64,000 nt of DNA from Armatimonadetes bacterium Uphvl-Ar1 (GTDB lineage: Bacteria; Armatimonadota; Fimbriimonadia; Fimbriimonadales; Fimbriimonadaceae), in contig CP021423.1 of NCBI GenBank assembly GCA_002162075.1, positions 62,001 through 126,000 on the forward strand, given 5' to 3'. Shown here in pieces: positions 46,922 to 55,756 of the stretch; the stretch's first letter is position 1; every line of letters begins with the position of its first letter. The notes below the pieces were generated by a model. That model was not told the origin of the DNA. It saw only the letters and a program-made list of their open reading frames with translations, and made no database searches. The position numbers were made by a program, and so were the translations under genes.

Positions 46922-47643
46922 GGTTTGAGGACTCCGGCGAATCCATATGTTTGGGCGAGGAGCTCGGGGGTGAAGATTTCGGAGGTTGGACCGGATGCAA
47001 TGATTTTGCGGTTCAGGAGGGTGATGTGATCGAAGTACTGACCTACGGTTTCAAGGTCGTGGTGGACGACGATGGCGGTTTTGCCAGCGGAGCGCATGGA
47101 TTGGAGGACTTCAAAAATTTGTTGTTCGCTGGCGGCATCGATTCCGGCGAACGGTTCATCCATTAGGGTGACGGGGGCGTCTTGGGCGAGTGCACGCGCA
47201 AGGAAAACGCGTTGTTGTTGTCCGCCGGACAGTTCGGAGATTTGGCGGTGGACGAAATCTTGCATTCGGACGGCTTGGAGGGCGGCCTGGGCGCGATCGC
47301 GTTCGGCTTTGCCGGGGCGTTTGAACCATCCGAGGGATCTGTAAGTGCCCATCAGAACTACTTCGGCGACGTCGGTGGGGAAATCCCAGTCGACGGAAGA
47401 GCGTTGCGGGACGTAGCCTAGGTTTTTGATTCCCTCGGGGTTGGGGGTATTGAGGACGGAGATGGTTCCGGCGGATGGCTTTTGGAGTCCCAAGATCGTG
47501 CGGATGAGAGTGGATTTTCCGGCTCCGTTTGGTCCGACTATGGCGCAAAGTTGTCCGGTAGGGAGATCGAGATCGATGTCAAAAAGAACGGGTTCGGCTT
47601 GGTAGGAGACGGTGAGGTCGCGGATGGTGAGGGAGTTGCTCAT
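46918..47643 (-). CDS. Metal ABC transporter ATP-binding protein
   Basis: 241-residue ATPase powering the importer. Walker A IVGPNGAGKSTL, Q-loop LGYVPQRSSVDWDFP (typical of manganese/zinc systems), signature LSGGQQQRVFLARAL, Walker B VTLMDEPFAGID and switch His in VVHHDLETV. It overlaps the binding-protein gene by 4 bases. Confidence 0.95.
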   Translation of the reverse strand: MSNSLTIRDLTVSYQAEPVLFDIDLDLPTGQLCAIVGPNGAGKSTLIRTILGLQKPSAGTISVLNTPNPEGIKNLGYVPQRSSVDWDFPTDVAEVVLMGTYRSLGWFKRPGKAERDRAQAALQAVRMQDFVHRQISELSGGQQQRVFLARALAQDAPVTLMDEPFAGIDAASEQQIFEVLQSMRSAGKTAIVVHHDLETVGQYFDHITLLNRKIIASGPTSEIFTPELLAQTYGFAGVLKP

Positions 47644-48557
47644 TTGAGGGCGTTAGCGATGGTGTTGGTGTTATGGCGAATCATGCCGATGTAGGTTGCT
47701 TCTGGAGTTCCGTTGGCACCGAGGGCGTCGGAAAAGAGTTCGCCGCCGATTTTGACTTCCCAGTTTCGGTCTTGTACAGCTTTTTGAAGGGCGCGGATGG
47801 TGGCGGGATTGACACTGGTTTCGACGAAGATGGCTTTGATCTTTTTGCTCGCGATTGTGTCGGCAAGTTGTACGATGGTTTGAGCGGAGGCTTCGGTGAC
47901 GGTGTTGGTGCCTTGGATTCCGAGTACTTGGAGGTTGTATTGCTTTCCGTAGTACTCAAAGGCGTCGTGAGCGGTGACGATTATGCGACTCTTTTCGGGA
48001 ATTTGTTGGAGACTATTTTCGACTTCAGCATCGAGTTCTTTGAGTTCAGATTGATAGGCTTTCCAGTTGTTGACGACATGCATGCTGATGGATTTTCCGC
48101 GCATGTCGGTGAGCTTTTTGGCAAGGGCGGTGCCGACTTCTTGCCAGAGGGTGGGGTTGTGCCAGATGTGGGGATCGGGCTGTCCATCGGTGGACAAGAT
48201 CAGATTTTTGGGAATTGACTCGCCCGCGCTGAATGATTTTTCGCCGAGGCTTTCGAGGATGTCAGTCATTCGGCCTTCGAGGTGGAGTCCGCCATAGACG
48301 ACGAGGTCGGCGGATTGGATTTTTTCAAGGTCTCCGGCAGTGGGTTTGTAGAGGTGGGGATCAACGCCGGGGCCCATGAGGGCGGTGACTTCGCAATGCT
48401 CCCCGCAGATGTTGGTGGTGAGGTCGGCGAGCATTCCGGTTGTTGCGACAACGTTGAGTTTGGTGTTTGACGCATTTTGTTGGTTTTGACAGCCAGCGAG
48501 GATGCCGACAGTGAGGGTGCAGATGAGCAAGCGGCGGAAGAGTGAACCCAGGTGCAT
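47640..48557 (-). CDS. Manganese-type ABC transporter substrate-binding lipoprotein (PsaA/MntA/TroA family)
   Basis: 305-residue lipoprotein: lipobox ILAGC after a hydrophobic leader. Metal ligands in cluster A-I fashion: His of GVDPHLYKP, His of PDPHIWHNP, Glu of AIFVETSVNP and Asp of LFSDALGANG. The third ligand is Glu, as in manganese-specific PsaA/MntC, rather than the His of zinc-type ZnuA, and no His-rich loop is present. Manganese is therefore favoured. First gene of the four-gene importer; its start is preceded by a consensus -10 and a palindrome. Confidence 0.92.
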   Translation of the reverse strand: MHLGSLFRRLLICTLTVGILAGCQNQQNASNTKLNVVATTGMLADLTTNICGEHCEVTALMGPGVDPHLYKPTAGDLEKIQSADLVVYGGLHLEGRMTDILESLGEKSFSAGESIPKNLILSTDGQPDPHIWHNPTLWQEVGTALAKKLTDMRGKSISMHVVNNWKAYQSELKELDAEVENSLQQIPEKSRIIVTAHDAFEYYGKQYNLQVLGIQGTNTVTEASAQTIVQLADTIASKKIKAIFVETSVNPATIRALQKAVQDRNWEVKIGGELFSDALGANGTPEATYIGMIRHNTNTIANALK

Positions 48558-48561
48558 TTTG

Positions 48562-48580
48562 TTAACCTTGGTTAATTATA
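48562..48580 (-). promoter_or_regulatory. Promoter and palindromic operator of the metal importer
   Basis: On the minus strand a consensus TATAAT (48575-48580) is followed directly by TTAACCAAGGTTAA (48562-48575), an inverted repeat with 6-bp arms. It sits between the -10 and the ATG at 48557, where a bound repressor would block transcription. It is a good candidate site for an MntR/DtxR or Fur-family metalloregulator, none of which is encoded nearby. Confidence 0.65.
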
Positions 48581-48621
48581 GGGGATTTTTGGGTTGCTGT
48601 TTTAGGGGCCTAGGGAAAAAG

Positions 48622-48653
48622 AAACCCCCTCGGTGAGTAGCCGAGGGGGTTTT
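48622..48653. terminator. Bidirectional rho-independent terminator
   Basis: AAACCCCCTCGG / CCGAGGGGGTTT stem with loop TGAGTAG, A-rich on one side and T-rich on the other. It isolates the lipoprotein gene (minus strand) from the metal importer downstream. Confidence 0.85.
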
Positions 48654-48657
48654 GCCT

Positions 48658-48678
48658 GTTTCTGACCTAGTCAGAAAC
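48658..48678. repeat. Perfect 9-bp stem-loop next to terminator
   Basis: GTTTCTGAC-CTA-GTCAGAAAC. It follows the lipoprotein stop (48687) and precedes the terminator in the minus-strand transcript, so the mRNA would end in two stacked hairpins. Confidence 0.6.
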
Positions 48679-48686
48679 GGTTGTGA

Positions 48687-49052
48687 TTAGTGACCTTCGC
48701 CTTCAGCGTGGTCGTGTCCGGTGTGATCTTCGCCATCTTTCTTCATGTCAGCAGCGCCTTCCTTAACGGTTTCGCCTGCTTTCTCCATGGCTTCGCCAGC
48801 TTTTTCACCAGCTTCGGCAGCGCCTTCTTTCACGGCTTCGCCTGCACCTTCGACGGCTTCGCCAGTTTTGTCAGCGGCTTCTCCGGCGGCGGCACCTGCA
48901 TCTTCTACTGCTTCGCCAGCTTTTTCGCCAGCATCGGTTGCGGTTTCAGCGGCTTTGTCGCCAGCTTCGGCAGCTTGCTCACATCCAACGAATGCAAATG
49001 CGCTCATGAGAAGAGCGGCAACTGCGACGAGGAAGAACTTGTTGTTTTTCAT
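48687..49052 (-). CDS. LEA-like 11-mer repeat lipoprotein with His-rich tail
   Basis: 121 residues. A signal peptide with lipobox FAFVGC marks it as a lipoprotein. The mature part is almost entirely amphipathic 11-mer repeats of the kind EKAGEAVEDAG / EAVEGAGEAVK / EAMEKAGETVK, like group 3 LEA or apolipoprotein helices. The C-terminus HTGHDHAEGEGH has five His within 12 residues, a likely metal-binding segment. It is transcribed toward the manganese importer but separated from it by a strong terminator. The start is leaderless-type (TATAGT 6 bases upstream). Possible envelope desiccation/stress or metal-buffering role; inference only. Confidence 0.8.
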   Translation of the reverse strand: MKNNKFFLVAVAALLMSAFAFVGCEQAAEAGDKAAETATDAGEKAGEAVEDAGAAAGEAADKTGEAVEGAGEAVKEGAAEAGEKAGEAMEKAGETVKEGAADMKKDGEDHTGHDHAEGEGH

Positions 49053-49058
49053 GATTTG

Positions 49059-49064
49059 ACTATA
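49059..49064 (-). promoter_or_regulatory. -10 box for LEA-like lipoprotein gene
   Basis: Minus-strand TATAGT ends 6 bases (CAAATC) before the ATG at 49052; no Shine-Dalgarno. Confidence 0.55.
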
Positions 49065-49220
49065 GTCTCCAGTGTTGTTTTTGCCCGTTTCCCATTTTTT
49101 TGAATGGTAGCGGACTGTTTTCAGGACGTAATTCTGAGTTGCGAGGATGCAATTTCAGGGATTGGTGCCTCATTCGGCATTGAATTGAAGCTACAAACGG
49201 CCTAGTGAATTTAACAGTGT

Positions 49221-49250
49221 AGCCCGGTGGATGGTTCCCGACCGGGCTAT
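49221..49250 (-). terminator. Hairpin downstream of TraF-like gene
   Basis: Stem AGCCCGGT / ACCGGGCT with a 12-base loop, 13 bases after the stop of the minus-strand gene. The following minus-strand sequence is moderately T-rich. Confidence 0.55.
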
Positions 49251-49263
49251 CGAGGTTTCCTTC

Positions 49264-50355
49264 TTAGAACCGGAGGGCGTAGGAGAGGAGTCCGCTGGAG
49301 TTGCCCCCGAATGCGAGGTTGAATCCGCCGAGGCCGACGCCGAGGGTGAATCCTGAGCGAGATTCGTAGCCGCCGCGGAGGGCGATTGAACCGGCCATGA
49401 GTTCGGCACCTGCCCGGAATTCTTGTGAGCTGGCACCGTTGAACATATCAACGAAGTCGGCAGCGAAGACAACAGACCCGGGAGCGACATATCCGAATCC
49501 GGTGTTGAATGTCCGTTGGTACGGTCTGATGACGCTGTTTTGCAGGAGGGGATCGGTTGCGTTGAAGGTTGTCCGGGGTTCGATGAGGTTTTCGATGGTT
49601 GCGCCAAAGAAGAATCCTTGATCTTTTGATGCGCTGGAGACGAACCCGAGGTCGAGGCCGATACCTGATTCATCGAGGATGTCGTTGCCGTTCATTTCTG
49701 GGGCAAGGGCACCAGCGGTGTTGTTCTGAATACTGTTCGCGTCGGCAAATCGGTGGGTGTAGTAACTTCGGACGACTTTGACCCGGACACCGACAGAGAG
49801 GTCCATGTTGCCGGGAGTGTTGAGGCGTCGCCCGTAACCGATCCCGATTTGGTAACCGCCAAGGCCATAGGCATCGAGGCGTGAGTTCACAGGGACGTTG
49901 CCTTGGGCACCGGAGCTGACCCAGTTGCGCAGGTCAGTATTGGGGAGACCAGCAACGAGCGCGTCACCATTGAAATCAAGGGCAAATCCGTTGGCGAGAA
50001 ATCCCAGGCCGCCACCGGCTCCAAATTCGAATTTTTCGTCGCCGAGGGCGCGGGCGATTGTCGCGAGTTGGTTGGCATCGAGTCCACCTTGATCAATATC
50101 GCCAAAGTAGTCGCTCAGATCGCTGAGGCTGATGCTTTGTGTGCGGAATGAGAATCGCGGGAATTGGAACCTTGCGGCGGATGGGGCGAGTCCGTACATG
50201 GCGGGGTTAAGTCTTCCGGAGTAGATGTAGTCGCCGGGAAGGGCGAGACCGGCGCGGCCCATTCCGGATGCGCGCCCGGAGCCGATTGTCCAATCGGCGC
50301 AAGAAATGGCGGTTAGGGCAAGGGCTCCGCAGAGGAGAAGGGATCGTTTCATCAT
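49264..50355 (-). CDS. TraF-like outer-membrane beta-barrel protein
   Basis: 363 residues with signal peptide (LLLCGALALTAISCA). The mature part begins SGRASGMGRAGLALPGD, typical of the 'conjugal transfer TraF-like' outer-membrane family, followed by alternating aromatic/Gly beta strands (GGYQIGIGYGRRL, VGVRVKVVRSYYTHRF, FNTGFGYVAPGSVVFAADF). It ends with phenylalanine (LLSYALRF), the outer-membrane barrel signal. No other conjugation genes are present, so a transfer role is unlikely. The start is preceded by AAGGATAAAAC. Substrate unknown. Confidence 0.85.
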   Translation of the reverse strand: MMKRSLLLCGALALTAISCADWTIGSGRASGMGRAGLALPGDYIYSGRLNPAMYGLAPSAARFQFPRFSFRTQSISLSDLSDYFGDIDQGGLDANQLATIARALGDEKFEFGAGGGLGFLANGFALDFNGDALVAGLPNTDLRNWVSSGAQGNVPVNSRLDAYGLGGYQIGIGYGRRLNTPGNMDLSVGVRVKVVRSYYTHRFADANSIQNNTAGALAPEMNGNDILDESGIGLDLGFVSSASKDQGFFFGATIENLIEPRTTFNATDPLLQNSVIRPYQRTFNTGFGYVAPGSVVFAADFVDMFNGASSQEFRAGAELMAGSIALRGGYESRSGFTLGVGLGGFNLAFGGNSSGLLSYALRF

Positions 50356-50444
50356 GTTTTATCCTTGGCTGACATGATAATTTTACTAGGGAGAGGTGAT
50401 GAAATGGTTTGGGTTATTTGGTCTTTTCGATTCTGCTAACCAGG

Positions 50445-50450
50445 TACATT
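50445..50450 (+). promoter_or_regulatory. -10 box for FAD oxidoreductase gene
   Basis: TACATT ends 9 bases before the ATG at 50460. The intervening TGGAGTCCA also contains a GGAG, so either a leaderless or a short-leader transcript is possible. Confidence 0.4.
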
Positions 50451-50459
50451 TGGAGTCCA

Positions 50460-51719
50460 ATGCACAAACCGATTGTTGTTGTTGGTGCTGGCTTGTCCGG
50501 TTTGGTCTGCGCTCGTCGTCTGGAACAGGCGGGGCGTGATGTTTTGATATTGGATTCAGGTGATGGGCCGGGGGGAAGAATCCGGTCGGATGACGTGGAT
50601 GGGTTCCGCTTGGATCGTGGGTTTCAGGTTTTTTTTGAGGCTTATCCGAACGCGAAATTGGAGCTTGATTTGGCGGCTTTGAATTTGAAGGATTTTGAAC
50701 CTGGGTGTATGGTTTTTGATGGGAAGAAGTTGCGCGAGGTTCACCGTGAGAATATTTTGCAAACGGTTTTTGGGAAATGGGTAGCAATTACCGATCTCCT
50801 GCGCTTTAACCAATTGGGGGATGACCTTGACCATTTGACGGAGGATGAAGTTTGGGGCCTAGAAGATGAGCCGATGGTTGAGTTCTTGCGGAAGCGCAAG
50901 ATTAGTCAGGAGGCGATTGATAAGTTTGTGCGCCCGTTCTTTGGTGGAGTGTTCTTGGATTCGAGTTTGGATGTCAGTAGCCGTCCTTTTGCTTTTTATT
51001 GGCAGATGTTGGATCGAGCTCCGGCGACGATTCCGGCGGAGGGAATGCAGGCGATTCCTGATCAGATTGCGGCGGGGATAAGGCAGGAGTCATTCCGATT
51101 CGGGGTTAGAGTTGAGTCGTTGGTTCGGGAAGGGGGTCGCGTTTCTGGGGTGCGACTCGATTCGGGCGAAGTAATTGAAGCGGAATTGGTTGTTTTGGCG
51201 GTTGACCAATCGGCGAGTTCACGACTGACGGGAATTGGGACAGAGTGGTCGGCGAGACCTTGCACAACGGTTCATTTTGCGGCGAGTGAGCGGCCATTTT
51301 TCGAGTCGATTTTGCATGTAAATGGTTCTGGGTTGGGGCGGGTGAATCATGTTGCATGCATGACGAATGCGTCGAAGTCACTTGCACCTAATGGTCAGTC
51401 TTTGATTTCGGCTTCGATATTGGGGAATCCCGTGATGGGTGATTTAGATTTGGCGAAGGAAGTTCGCTATGAACTTACCAATTGGTTCCCTAAGCAGAAT
51501 GTGGAAGGTTGGCGACCTTTGCGGGTTGATCGGATTCCTCATGCACAGATGCCGCAATCGGTTGGGTTTATGGATCGTTTGACTCCGATGGCTCCGGAGG
51601 ATGGTTTGTTGGTCGCGGGTGAGCATACGACTTACGCGGGGATTGATGGAGCGATTTTGAGTGGTCAACGGGTAGCGGCCATGGCTATGAATCCTGATCG
51701 GGAGCTTACGACGGCGTGA
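50460..51719 (+). CDS. FAD-dependent amine-oxidase/phytoene-desaturase-like oxidoreductase
   Basis: 419 residues. The dinucleotide fold is at the N-terminus (VVVGAGLSGLVCARRLEQAG) with the GG doublet DGPGGRIRSDDVDGFRLDRG. The C-terminal FAD motif is LLVAGEHTTYAGIDGAILSG. The middle domain (FVRPFFGGVFLDSSLDVSSR) is the family's substrate domain. It resembles plant/cyanobacterial carotenoid- or amine-oxidase-like proteins; the substrate is unknown. It overlaps the next FAD gene by 4 bases (GTGA), forming an operon of two flavoproteins, a small exported protein and dapB. Confidence 0.88.
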   Translation: MHKPIVVVGAGLSGLVCARRLEQAGRDVLILDSGDGPGGRIRSDDVDGFRLDRGFQVFFEAYPNAKLELDLAALNLKDFEPGCMVFDGKKLREVHRENILQTVFGKWVAITDLLRFNQLGDDLDHLTEDEVWGLEDEPMVEFLRKRKISQEAIDKFVRPFFGGVFLDSSLDVSSRPFAFYWQMLDRAPATIPAEGMQAIPDQIAAGIRQESFRFGVRVESLVREGGRVSGVRLDSGEVIEAELVVLAVDQSASSRLTGIGTEWSARPCTTVHFAASERPFFESILHVNGSGLGRVNHVACMTNASKSLAPNGQSLISASILGNPVMGDLDLAKEVRYELTNWFPKQNVEGWRPLRVDRIPHAQMPQSVGFMDRLTPMAPEDGLLVAGEHTTYAGIDGAILSGQRVAAMAMNPDRELTTA

Positions 51720-52699
51720 GGGTAGCGGTCGTCGGAGCCGGCATGGCCGGGCTTGGGGCGGCTAGAACATTACGCGCGGCGGGGATTGCCACGGTCATTT
51801 TTGAGAAGTCACGGGGATTGGGTGGACGTGTGGCGACCCGATATGTGGGTGATTACACCTTTGATCATGGGGCGACAGTAATTTCGCCACGAGGCAGTGA
51901 ATTGGAGCGGGTAATGCTTGAAGAATTGCCGAAAGACGAACTGGTTGAGGTGATGGCTCCGATTTATCTGGCTAATGATGACCGGGTGACGGCGGTTGAT
52001 CCGGAAGGCGGGAAGATTAAACGGTATGCCTATACGAAAGGCAACTCGACGTTGGGCCGGCTTTTGGGAGAAGGAATTGAGTCACGGTTGGAAATGCGGG
52101 TGGAGGAAATATCAAAGAGTGGGCCGCACTATTTGATTGATGGGGAGAGTTTTAGCCATGTGATTTTGAACCCACCGATTCCTCAATCGGAGGTTCTGCT
52201 TGCTAGCTTGGGGGACAAGCGGAGCTTTCCGGGGGCTCAGTATCGGCAATGTCTGAGCGTGATGTTTGGGGTTGCTTCGGAGATTGATCGACCTTATCAT
52301 GCGATTCTGGATCCTAATCAGAGTCAGCCTTTGACATGGTTGAGCTTGGAACATGTGAAGTGTCCGGGAGGATTCCGGGCTCCTGAGGGTCATGCGGCGG
52401 TTGTGGTGCAGATGAGTGCCCGGTATAGTCGGTACAGCTTTGAGCGGTCGGATGAGGACATTTTGCGAGAGACTTGGGTGGATGTCAAGCGGGTTCTAGA
52501 CCTTGGTAATGTGGGGTACGAAGTGGGTTCGGTGATGCGCTGGCGGTATAGCCACTCTTCGAACACGATTGGGTTTGAAACTGCGAATCCGTCAGGGGCG
52601 AAGATTTTGGTGGTGGGTGACGGATTGAGTGGAGCGCGGACTCACCAGGCATATGAGACGGGAGTTCGGGCGGCGCGTCAGATTTTGGAGGAAATATGA
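51716..52699 (+). CDS. Renalase-like NAD(P)/FAD oxidoreductase
   Basis: 327 residues beginning with the Rossmann motif AVVGAGMAGLGAARTLRAAG and FEKSRGLGGRVATRYVGDY with FDHGA. It ends with KILVVGDGLSGARTHQAYET, the FAD-binding C-terminal block of renalase-type proteins. Start codon GTG overlaps the preceding stop. Members oxidise small reduced nicotinamide isomers or amines; the actual substrate here is not known. It overlaps the following gene by 4 bases. Confidence 0.88.
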   Translation: MRVAVVGAGMAGLGAARTLRAAGIATVIFEKSRGLGGRVATRYVGDYTFDHGATVISPRGSELERVMLEELPKDELVEVMAPIYLANDDRVTAVDPEGGKIKRYAYTKGNSTLGRLLGEGIESRLEMRVEEISKSGPHYLIDGESFSHVILNPPIPQSEVLLASLGDKRSFPGAQYRQCLSVMFGVASEIDRPYHAILDPNQSQPLTWLSLEHVKCPGGFRAPEGHAAVVVQMSARYSRYSFERSDEDILRETWVDVKRVLDLGNVGYEVGSVMRWRYSHSSNTIGFETANPSGAKILVVGDGLSGARTHQAYETGVRAARQILEEI

Positions 52700-53336
52700 A
52701 ACGGTTGATTGGTGGAGCGGTGGTTGCGGTTCTGGCTTCTCTTGGTTGGGCGGGGGAAGTGGTTTTGGATGTTGATGCGGGGGGTCTGAAGGGTTCGGCA
52801 ACTTTGGTGAATCAGTTGTTGCCAAACGGGTCGAAGTATGTTCGATTAGGGATGCTGCTTGAGGATGCGAGTGGGAAATCGGTGAGTGTGTTGCAGGAGT
52901 CCACTTATGACAAGACGGGGCGTCCGGTTCGGCTTTTGCAACGGACGAATTTGAAAGGCGGATCAGCGTTGCAGTCGGTTGTGGTGACCTTTGATGATGC
53001 AGGGGCGAATTTTAAGGTCGACCAGGGTGGAAAAACCGTGAATGACATGATCAAGTATCCGGCCGGGAAATCCGTATTGGCGACGCCGGAATTTTGGTTT
53101 ATCCGGGATGTGGTGAATCCGGGCGGCGTGAAGAGTTATTGGCGGTTTGATATGGCGAAGCAGGATTGGGCCGAAATTAAGTGTGAATACCACGGAAAGC
53201 GGGATTTGAAGTGGGGGGGAAGACTGTGAATGCGCATTTGGTGACGATGGGAGACGGTCGGGCCTATTTGGACGATGCGGGTGACCCCTATGTGGTCGAG
53301 ACAGGAAACGGAAAGATGGTGAGAAGAGCGAAATGA
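52696..53336 (+). CDS. Small exported protein of unknown function (one frameshift)
   Basis: About 213 residues. Signal peptide MKRLIGGAVVAVLASLGWAG, then a beta-rich mature part (VVLDVDAGGLKGSATLVNQL, VLQESTYDKTGRPVRLLQRT, PEFWFIRDVVNPGGVKSYWR). It is not a recognised family. One G is missing from the seven-G run 53213-53219; with it LKWGGKTVNAHLVTMGDG continues to TGA 53334-53336, which overlaps the dapB ATG. It is co-translated with the renalase-like gene and dapB. Confidence 0.75.
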
Positions 53337-54127
53337 TTAAGGTAGCGATTGCGGGGGCTGCGGGGAGAATGGGGCAAGAAGTTGTCCGGGCAGTAAGTTC
53401 GGCGCAGGATATTGAATTGGTCGGTGCGTTTGACCGTTCGGTTGATTTTGCGAGTACGGGGGCAATGCTGGGTGGTGGAGTCACAGATGTTCCGATTGGG
53501 CAAAAGATTGGAGCTATGATGGATGAGACGAAGCCTGACATTTTGGTTGAATTTACGCACTTGGCGGGAGCGGCGGATCACACGCTTAATGCATTGAAGC
53601 GAGGGATTTCGGTTGTGATTGGGACGAGCGGATTGAATAATGAGGATCAACGGGCCATCCAGCTGAGTTGTGAGAGCTATGGAGCATCGGCGATATTGGT
53701 GCCCAATTTTGCGATTGGGGCGGTTCTGATGATGAAGTTTGCGGAGATGGCGGCGAAATACTTCCCCCATGCGGAGGTGATGGAGCTTCATCATGAGCAA
53801 AAAATGGATGCACCTAGTGGAACGGCTTGGTATACGGCGGAGAGGATCGCGGCGGCGCGGGAGAGTTCGCCTCGTTTACCGCATGGAGCCGTTCAGAAGG
53901 CCCCAGGAGCGCGTGGTGGTGAAGTGAAGGGTGTTCCCGTGCACTCGGTCCGCTTACCGGGTTATGTGGCGAGTCAAGAAGTGCTGTTTGGTGGAGCGGG
54001 CGAACGATTGACTTTGCGGCATGATTCTATTGATCGGGCGAGCTTTATGGCGGGGGTTTTGCTCGCGATCCGTGAGGTTCGAAATGTCAAGGGGTTCGTC
54101 GTTGGACTCGATCAAGTTATGGGGTAG
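53333..54127 (+). CDS. dapB: 4-hydroxy-tetrahydrodipicolinate reductase
   Basis: Lysine/diaminopimelate pathway enzyme, reducing HTPA with NAD(P)H in the cytosol. Motifs: VAIAGAAGRMGQEVVRAV (cofactor loop), VVIGTSGLNNEDQ, VPNFAIGAVLMMKFAE and the catalytic EVMELHHEQKMDAPSGTAW. The C-terminal SVRLPGYVASQEVLFGGAGE and LRHDSIDRASFMAGV are typical. 264 residues, normal size. It ends in a 10-base convergent overlap with the SRPBCC gene. Last gene of the flavoprotein operon. Confidence 0.95.
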   Translation: MIKVAIAGAAGRMGQEVVRAVSSAQDIELVGAFDRSVDFASTGAMLGGGVTDVPIGQKIGAMMDETKPDILVEFTHLAGAADHTLNALKRGISVVIGTSGLNNEDQRAIQLSCESYGASAILVPNFAIGAVLMMKFAEMAAKYFPHAEVMELHHEQKMDAPSGTAWYTAERIAAARESSPRLPHGAVQKAPGARGGEVKGVPVHSVRLPGYVASQEVLFGGAGERLTLRHDSIDRASFMAGVLLAIREVRNVKGFVVGLDQVMG

Positions 54128-54659
54128 AGGCTTCTTCTTTCGGTTCGTGGAGTTCAAAGTCGCTGACGTAGCTGGTTGCTGAGTCGAAAAGCTCAGCGTT
54201 GATTTTGGCTTGTTCAGTTTCGAGATGCTCTTTGGTGACGCGGTGGCGGTATTTGAACATCTTGTCGAGTTTTTCGCTGACGGCTATCTCGTCGATGAGT
54301 TTGGCGAGCGGTCCGCCTTTGAGTTCGTAATGAATCGTATCACGGAGGATGCAATCACCTTCATTCTCAATGAAATCGTGGTGGTGCGTCCAGGATTTGA
54401 AGGGTGATTTTTCGGCGGTATCGGTGAAACCGTGGGGTGGATTGACTTTGGTGATGCGGGCTTTCCAGGTGATCCAGATGCCGAACTGCTTGGTTTTCAT
54501 CTCGTGAAGGGCACCCTCTTTGACGTCGAGATTCTGACTGATGAGCTGGATTTCTTGTTCGGCGGGGGTGAGAATGCGGAGAGCTGATGCGGAGGAGTGG
54601 AAGTCCCAAAGTTTTTGAACTGGGGCTTTAATGTAGGTTTCAAAGACTTTTGTTGGCAT
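54117..54659 (-). CDS. SRPBCC-fold ligand-binding protein
   Basis: 180 residues. The START-like fold is recognisable from FETYIKAPVQKLWDFHSSAS, ALRILTPAEQEIQLI and the later SWTHHHDFIENEGDCILRDT with DTIHYELKGGPLAKLIDE. Similar proteins are annotated as polyketide cyclase/dehydrase or cell-division-inhibitor-like SRPBCC; no ligand can be named. The C-terminal 35 residues are an acidic extension. A TATCAT box sits 9 bases before the ATG, with no ribosome site. Confidence 0.85.
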   Translation of the reverse strand: MPTKVFETYIKAPVQKLWDFHSSASALRILTPAEQEIQLISQNLDVKEGALHEMKTKQFGIWITWKARITKVNPPHGFTDTAEKSPFKSWTHHHDFIENEGDCILRDTIHYELKGGPLAKLIDEIAVSEKLDKMFKYRHRVTKEHLETEQAKINAELFDSATSYVSDFELHEPKEEASTP

Positions 54660-54668
54660 CGTATCTTG

Positions 54669-54674
54669 ATGATA
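54669..54674 (-). promoter_or_regulatory. -10 box for SRPBCC gene
   Basis: Minus-strand TATCAT, then CAAGATACG (9 bases), then ATG 54659. The short palindrome GTATC..GATAC spans the spacer. Confidence 0.5.
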
Positions 54675-54704
54675 CGAAAAATTTGTGGAAGTAGTGTTAA
54701 GATT

Positions 54705-54733
54705 GTGGCAAGGATTGAGTACATCCTTGCCAC
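54705..54733 (-). terminator. Hairpin downstream of the prepilin gene
   Basis: Perfect 11-bp stem GTGGCAAGGAT / ATCCTTGCCAC with 7-base loop, 14 bases after the prepilin stop. The T-tract is weak (AATCTTAACACT on the minus strand). Confidence 0.6.
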
Positions 54734-54746
54734 TTAAGCAATTGAG

Positions 54747-55655
54747 TTATGGTAGGGCGACCGCAGTTTGGGTGCTGAAGTCGTAATCCGGTCGAAACAT
54801 GAAAGAGTGACAACCGGTGGAGTCTTGCCATCGTGCGTTGGGCTCTGCCGTTCCGGCATAGTCGGTGAAAGGATCTTTGGTTGGATCTGTCGCTCCGGTG
54901 GATTTGACTCCAATTTTCACCCACTTGGCGTGAGAGTCGGCGTAAGTGAATATGATCCCGCCGGAGTGGAGGTCATAGCCCGTGTTACGCGAGTTTGTTG
55001 ATGCCCGGCTGAGCGAACCGTTATTGGCAAATGTACATCCGGCAGCAGGGGGTTGGTAGATGCAGGGGGCACTTCCGGTGAAACATCCGAGATAGGGGTT
55101 GGCGTATGCCCAACCTTCGATGGAAGCTCTGCCGCGGCCATTCCAAAGAACGGGAAGTTGGGCGACGGATGTGATCGAGGTGTGGCTGTAGCTGTTGAGT
55201 AGGCCATTGTAGGTGTAGCTAATTGCGGGGGCACCCGACGGCGGAGTAAATCCGGGATATGGGGAAGAAGTGACTCCGCCGACTTTCACGCCATTGGGGT
55301 CGGACATGAGCTGATAGTTTTTGACGTATGGTTGGGTGTTGTTGACCCAAAATCCAGCGATTGAAGCGTTTATGACAGGGTCGTTTGAAACCAGCCAGTT
55401 TCCGGCAGGAGTGAGGCGATCATAGTTGTATCGAGTTGGAGTGCCTGGCATGGGGGTGTAAGTGATCGGCATAACATCATCGTAGTCTGCGAGATAGATG
55501 TGCATAGAGGTGCCGACTTGCTTGAGGTTGCTGACGCTTGAAATTTTCTTTGCGGCGGCTTTGGCCTGGGCGAATACGGGAAAGAGGATTGCGGCAAGGA
55601 TCGCAATGATTGCGATCACGACTAGCAGTTCAATGAGGGTAAAGGCTCTTTTCAT
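54747..55655 (-). CDS. Type II secretion/pseudopilin-like protein with prepilin N-terminus
   Basis: 302 residues. The N-terminal prepilin motif [20 protein letters not shown] (G-less F-T-L-I-E-L type, cleavage before F) anchors a single long helix. It is followed by the conserved [20 protein letters not shown] and an extended disulfide-prone head (several Cys). The head ends with a domain of the DUF1559 kind ([18 protein letters not shown] is the typical 'DGSV..' strand region). Such proteins are highly multiplied in Planctomycetes and Armatimonadota. It may be a pilus subunit or part of a surface pseudopilus assembled by the PilMNOPQ machine. Confidence 0.88.
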   Translation of the reverse strand: MKRAFTLIELLVVIAIIAILAAILFPVFAQAKAAAKKISSVSNLKQVGTSMHIYLADYDDVMPITYTPMPGTPTRYNYDRLTPAGNWLVSNDPVINASIAGFWVNNTQPYVKNYQLMSDPNGVKVGGVTSSPYPGFTPPSGAPAISYTYNGLLNSYSHTSITSVAQLPVLWNGRGRASIEGWAYANPYLGCFTGSAPCIYQPPAAGCTFANNGSLSRASTNSRNTGYDLHSGGIIFTYADSHAKWVKIGVKSTGATDPTKDPFTDYAGTAEPNARWQDSTGCHSFMFRPDYDFSTQTAVALP

Positions 55656-55756
55656 TTTGGGGGTGAGGGATGGGCTCCCGCTTCTCTTAGGATGACTATA
55701 ACACGAAGATTGTTCTGTTCGGGCATATTGTGGTCTTTTTCAGGTTAGATATTGGA

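Noticed and set aside
49264..50355. Conjugation system, from the TraF-like protein
   Set aside because: No relaxase, coupling protein or other tra genes; this family name is applied to many unrelated outer-membrane barrels.
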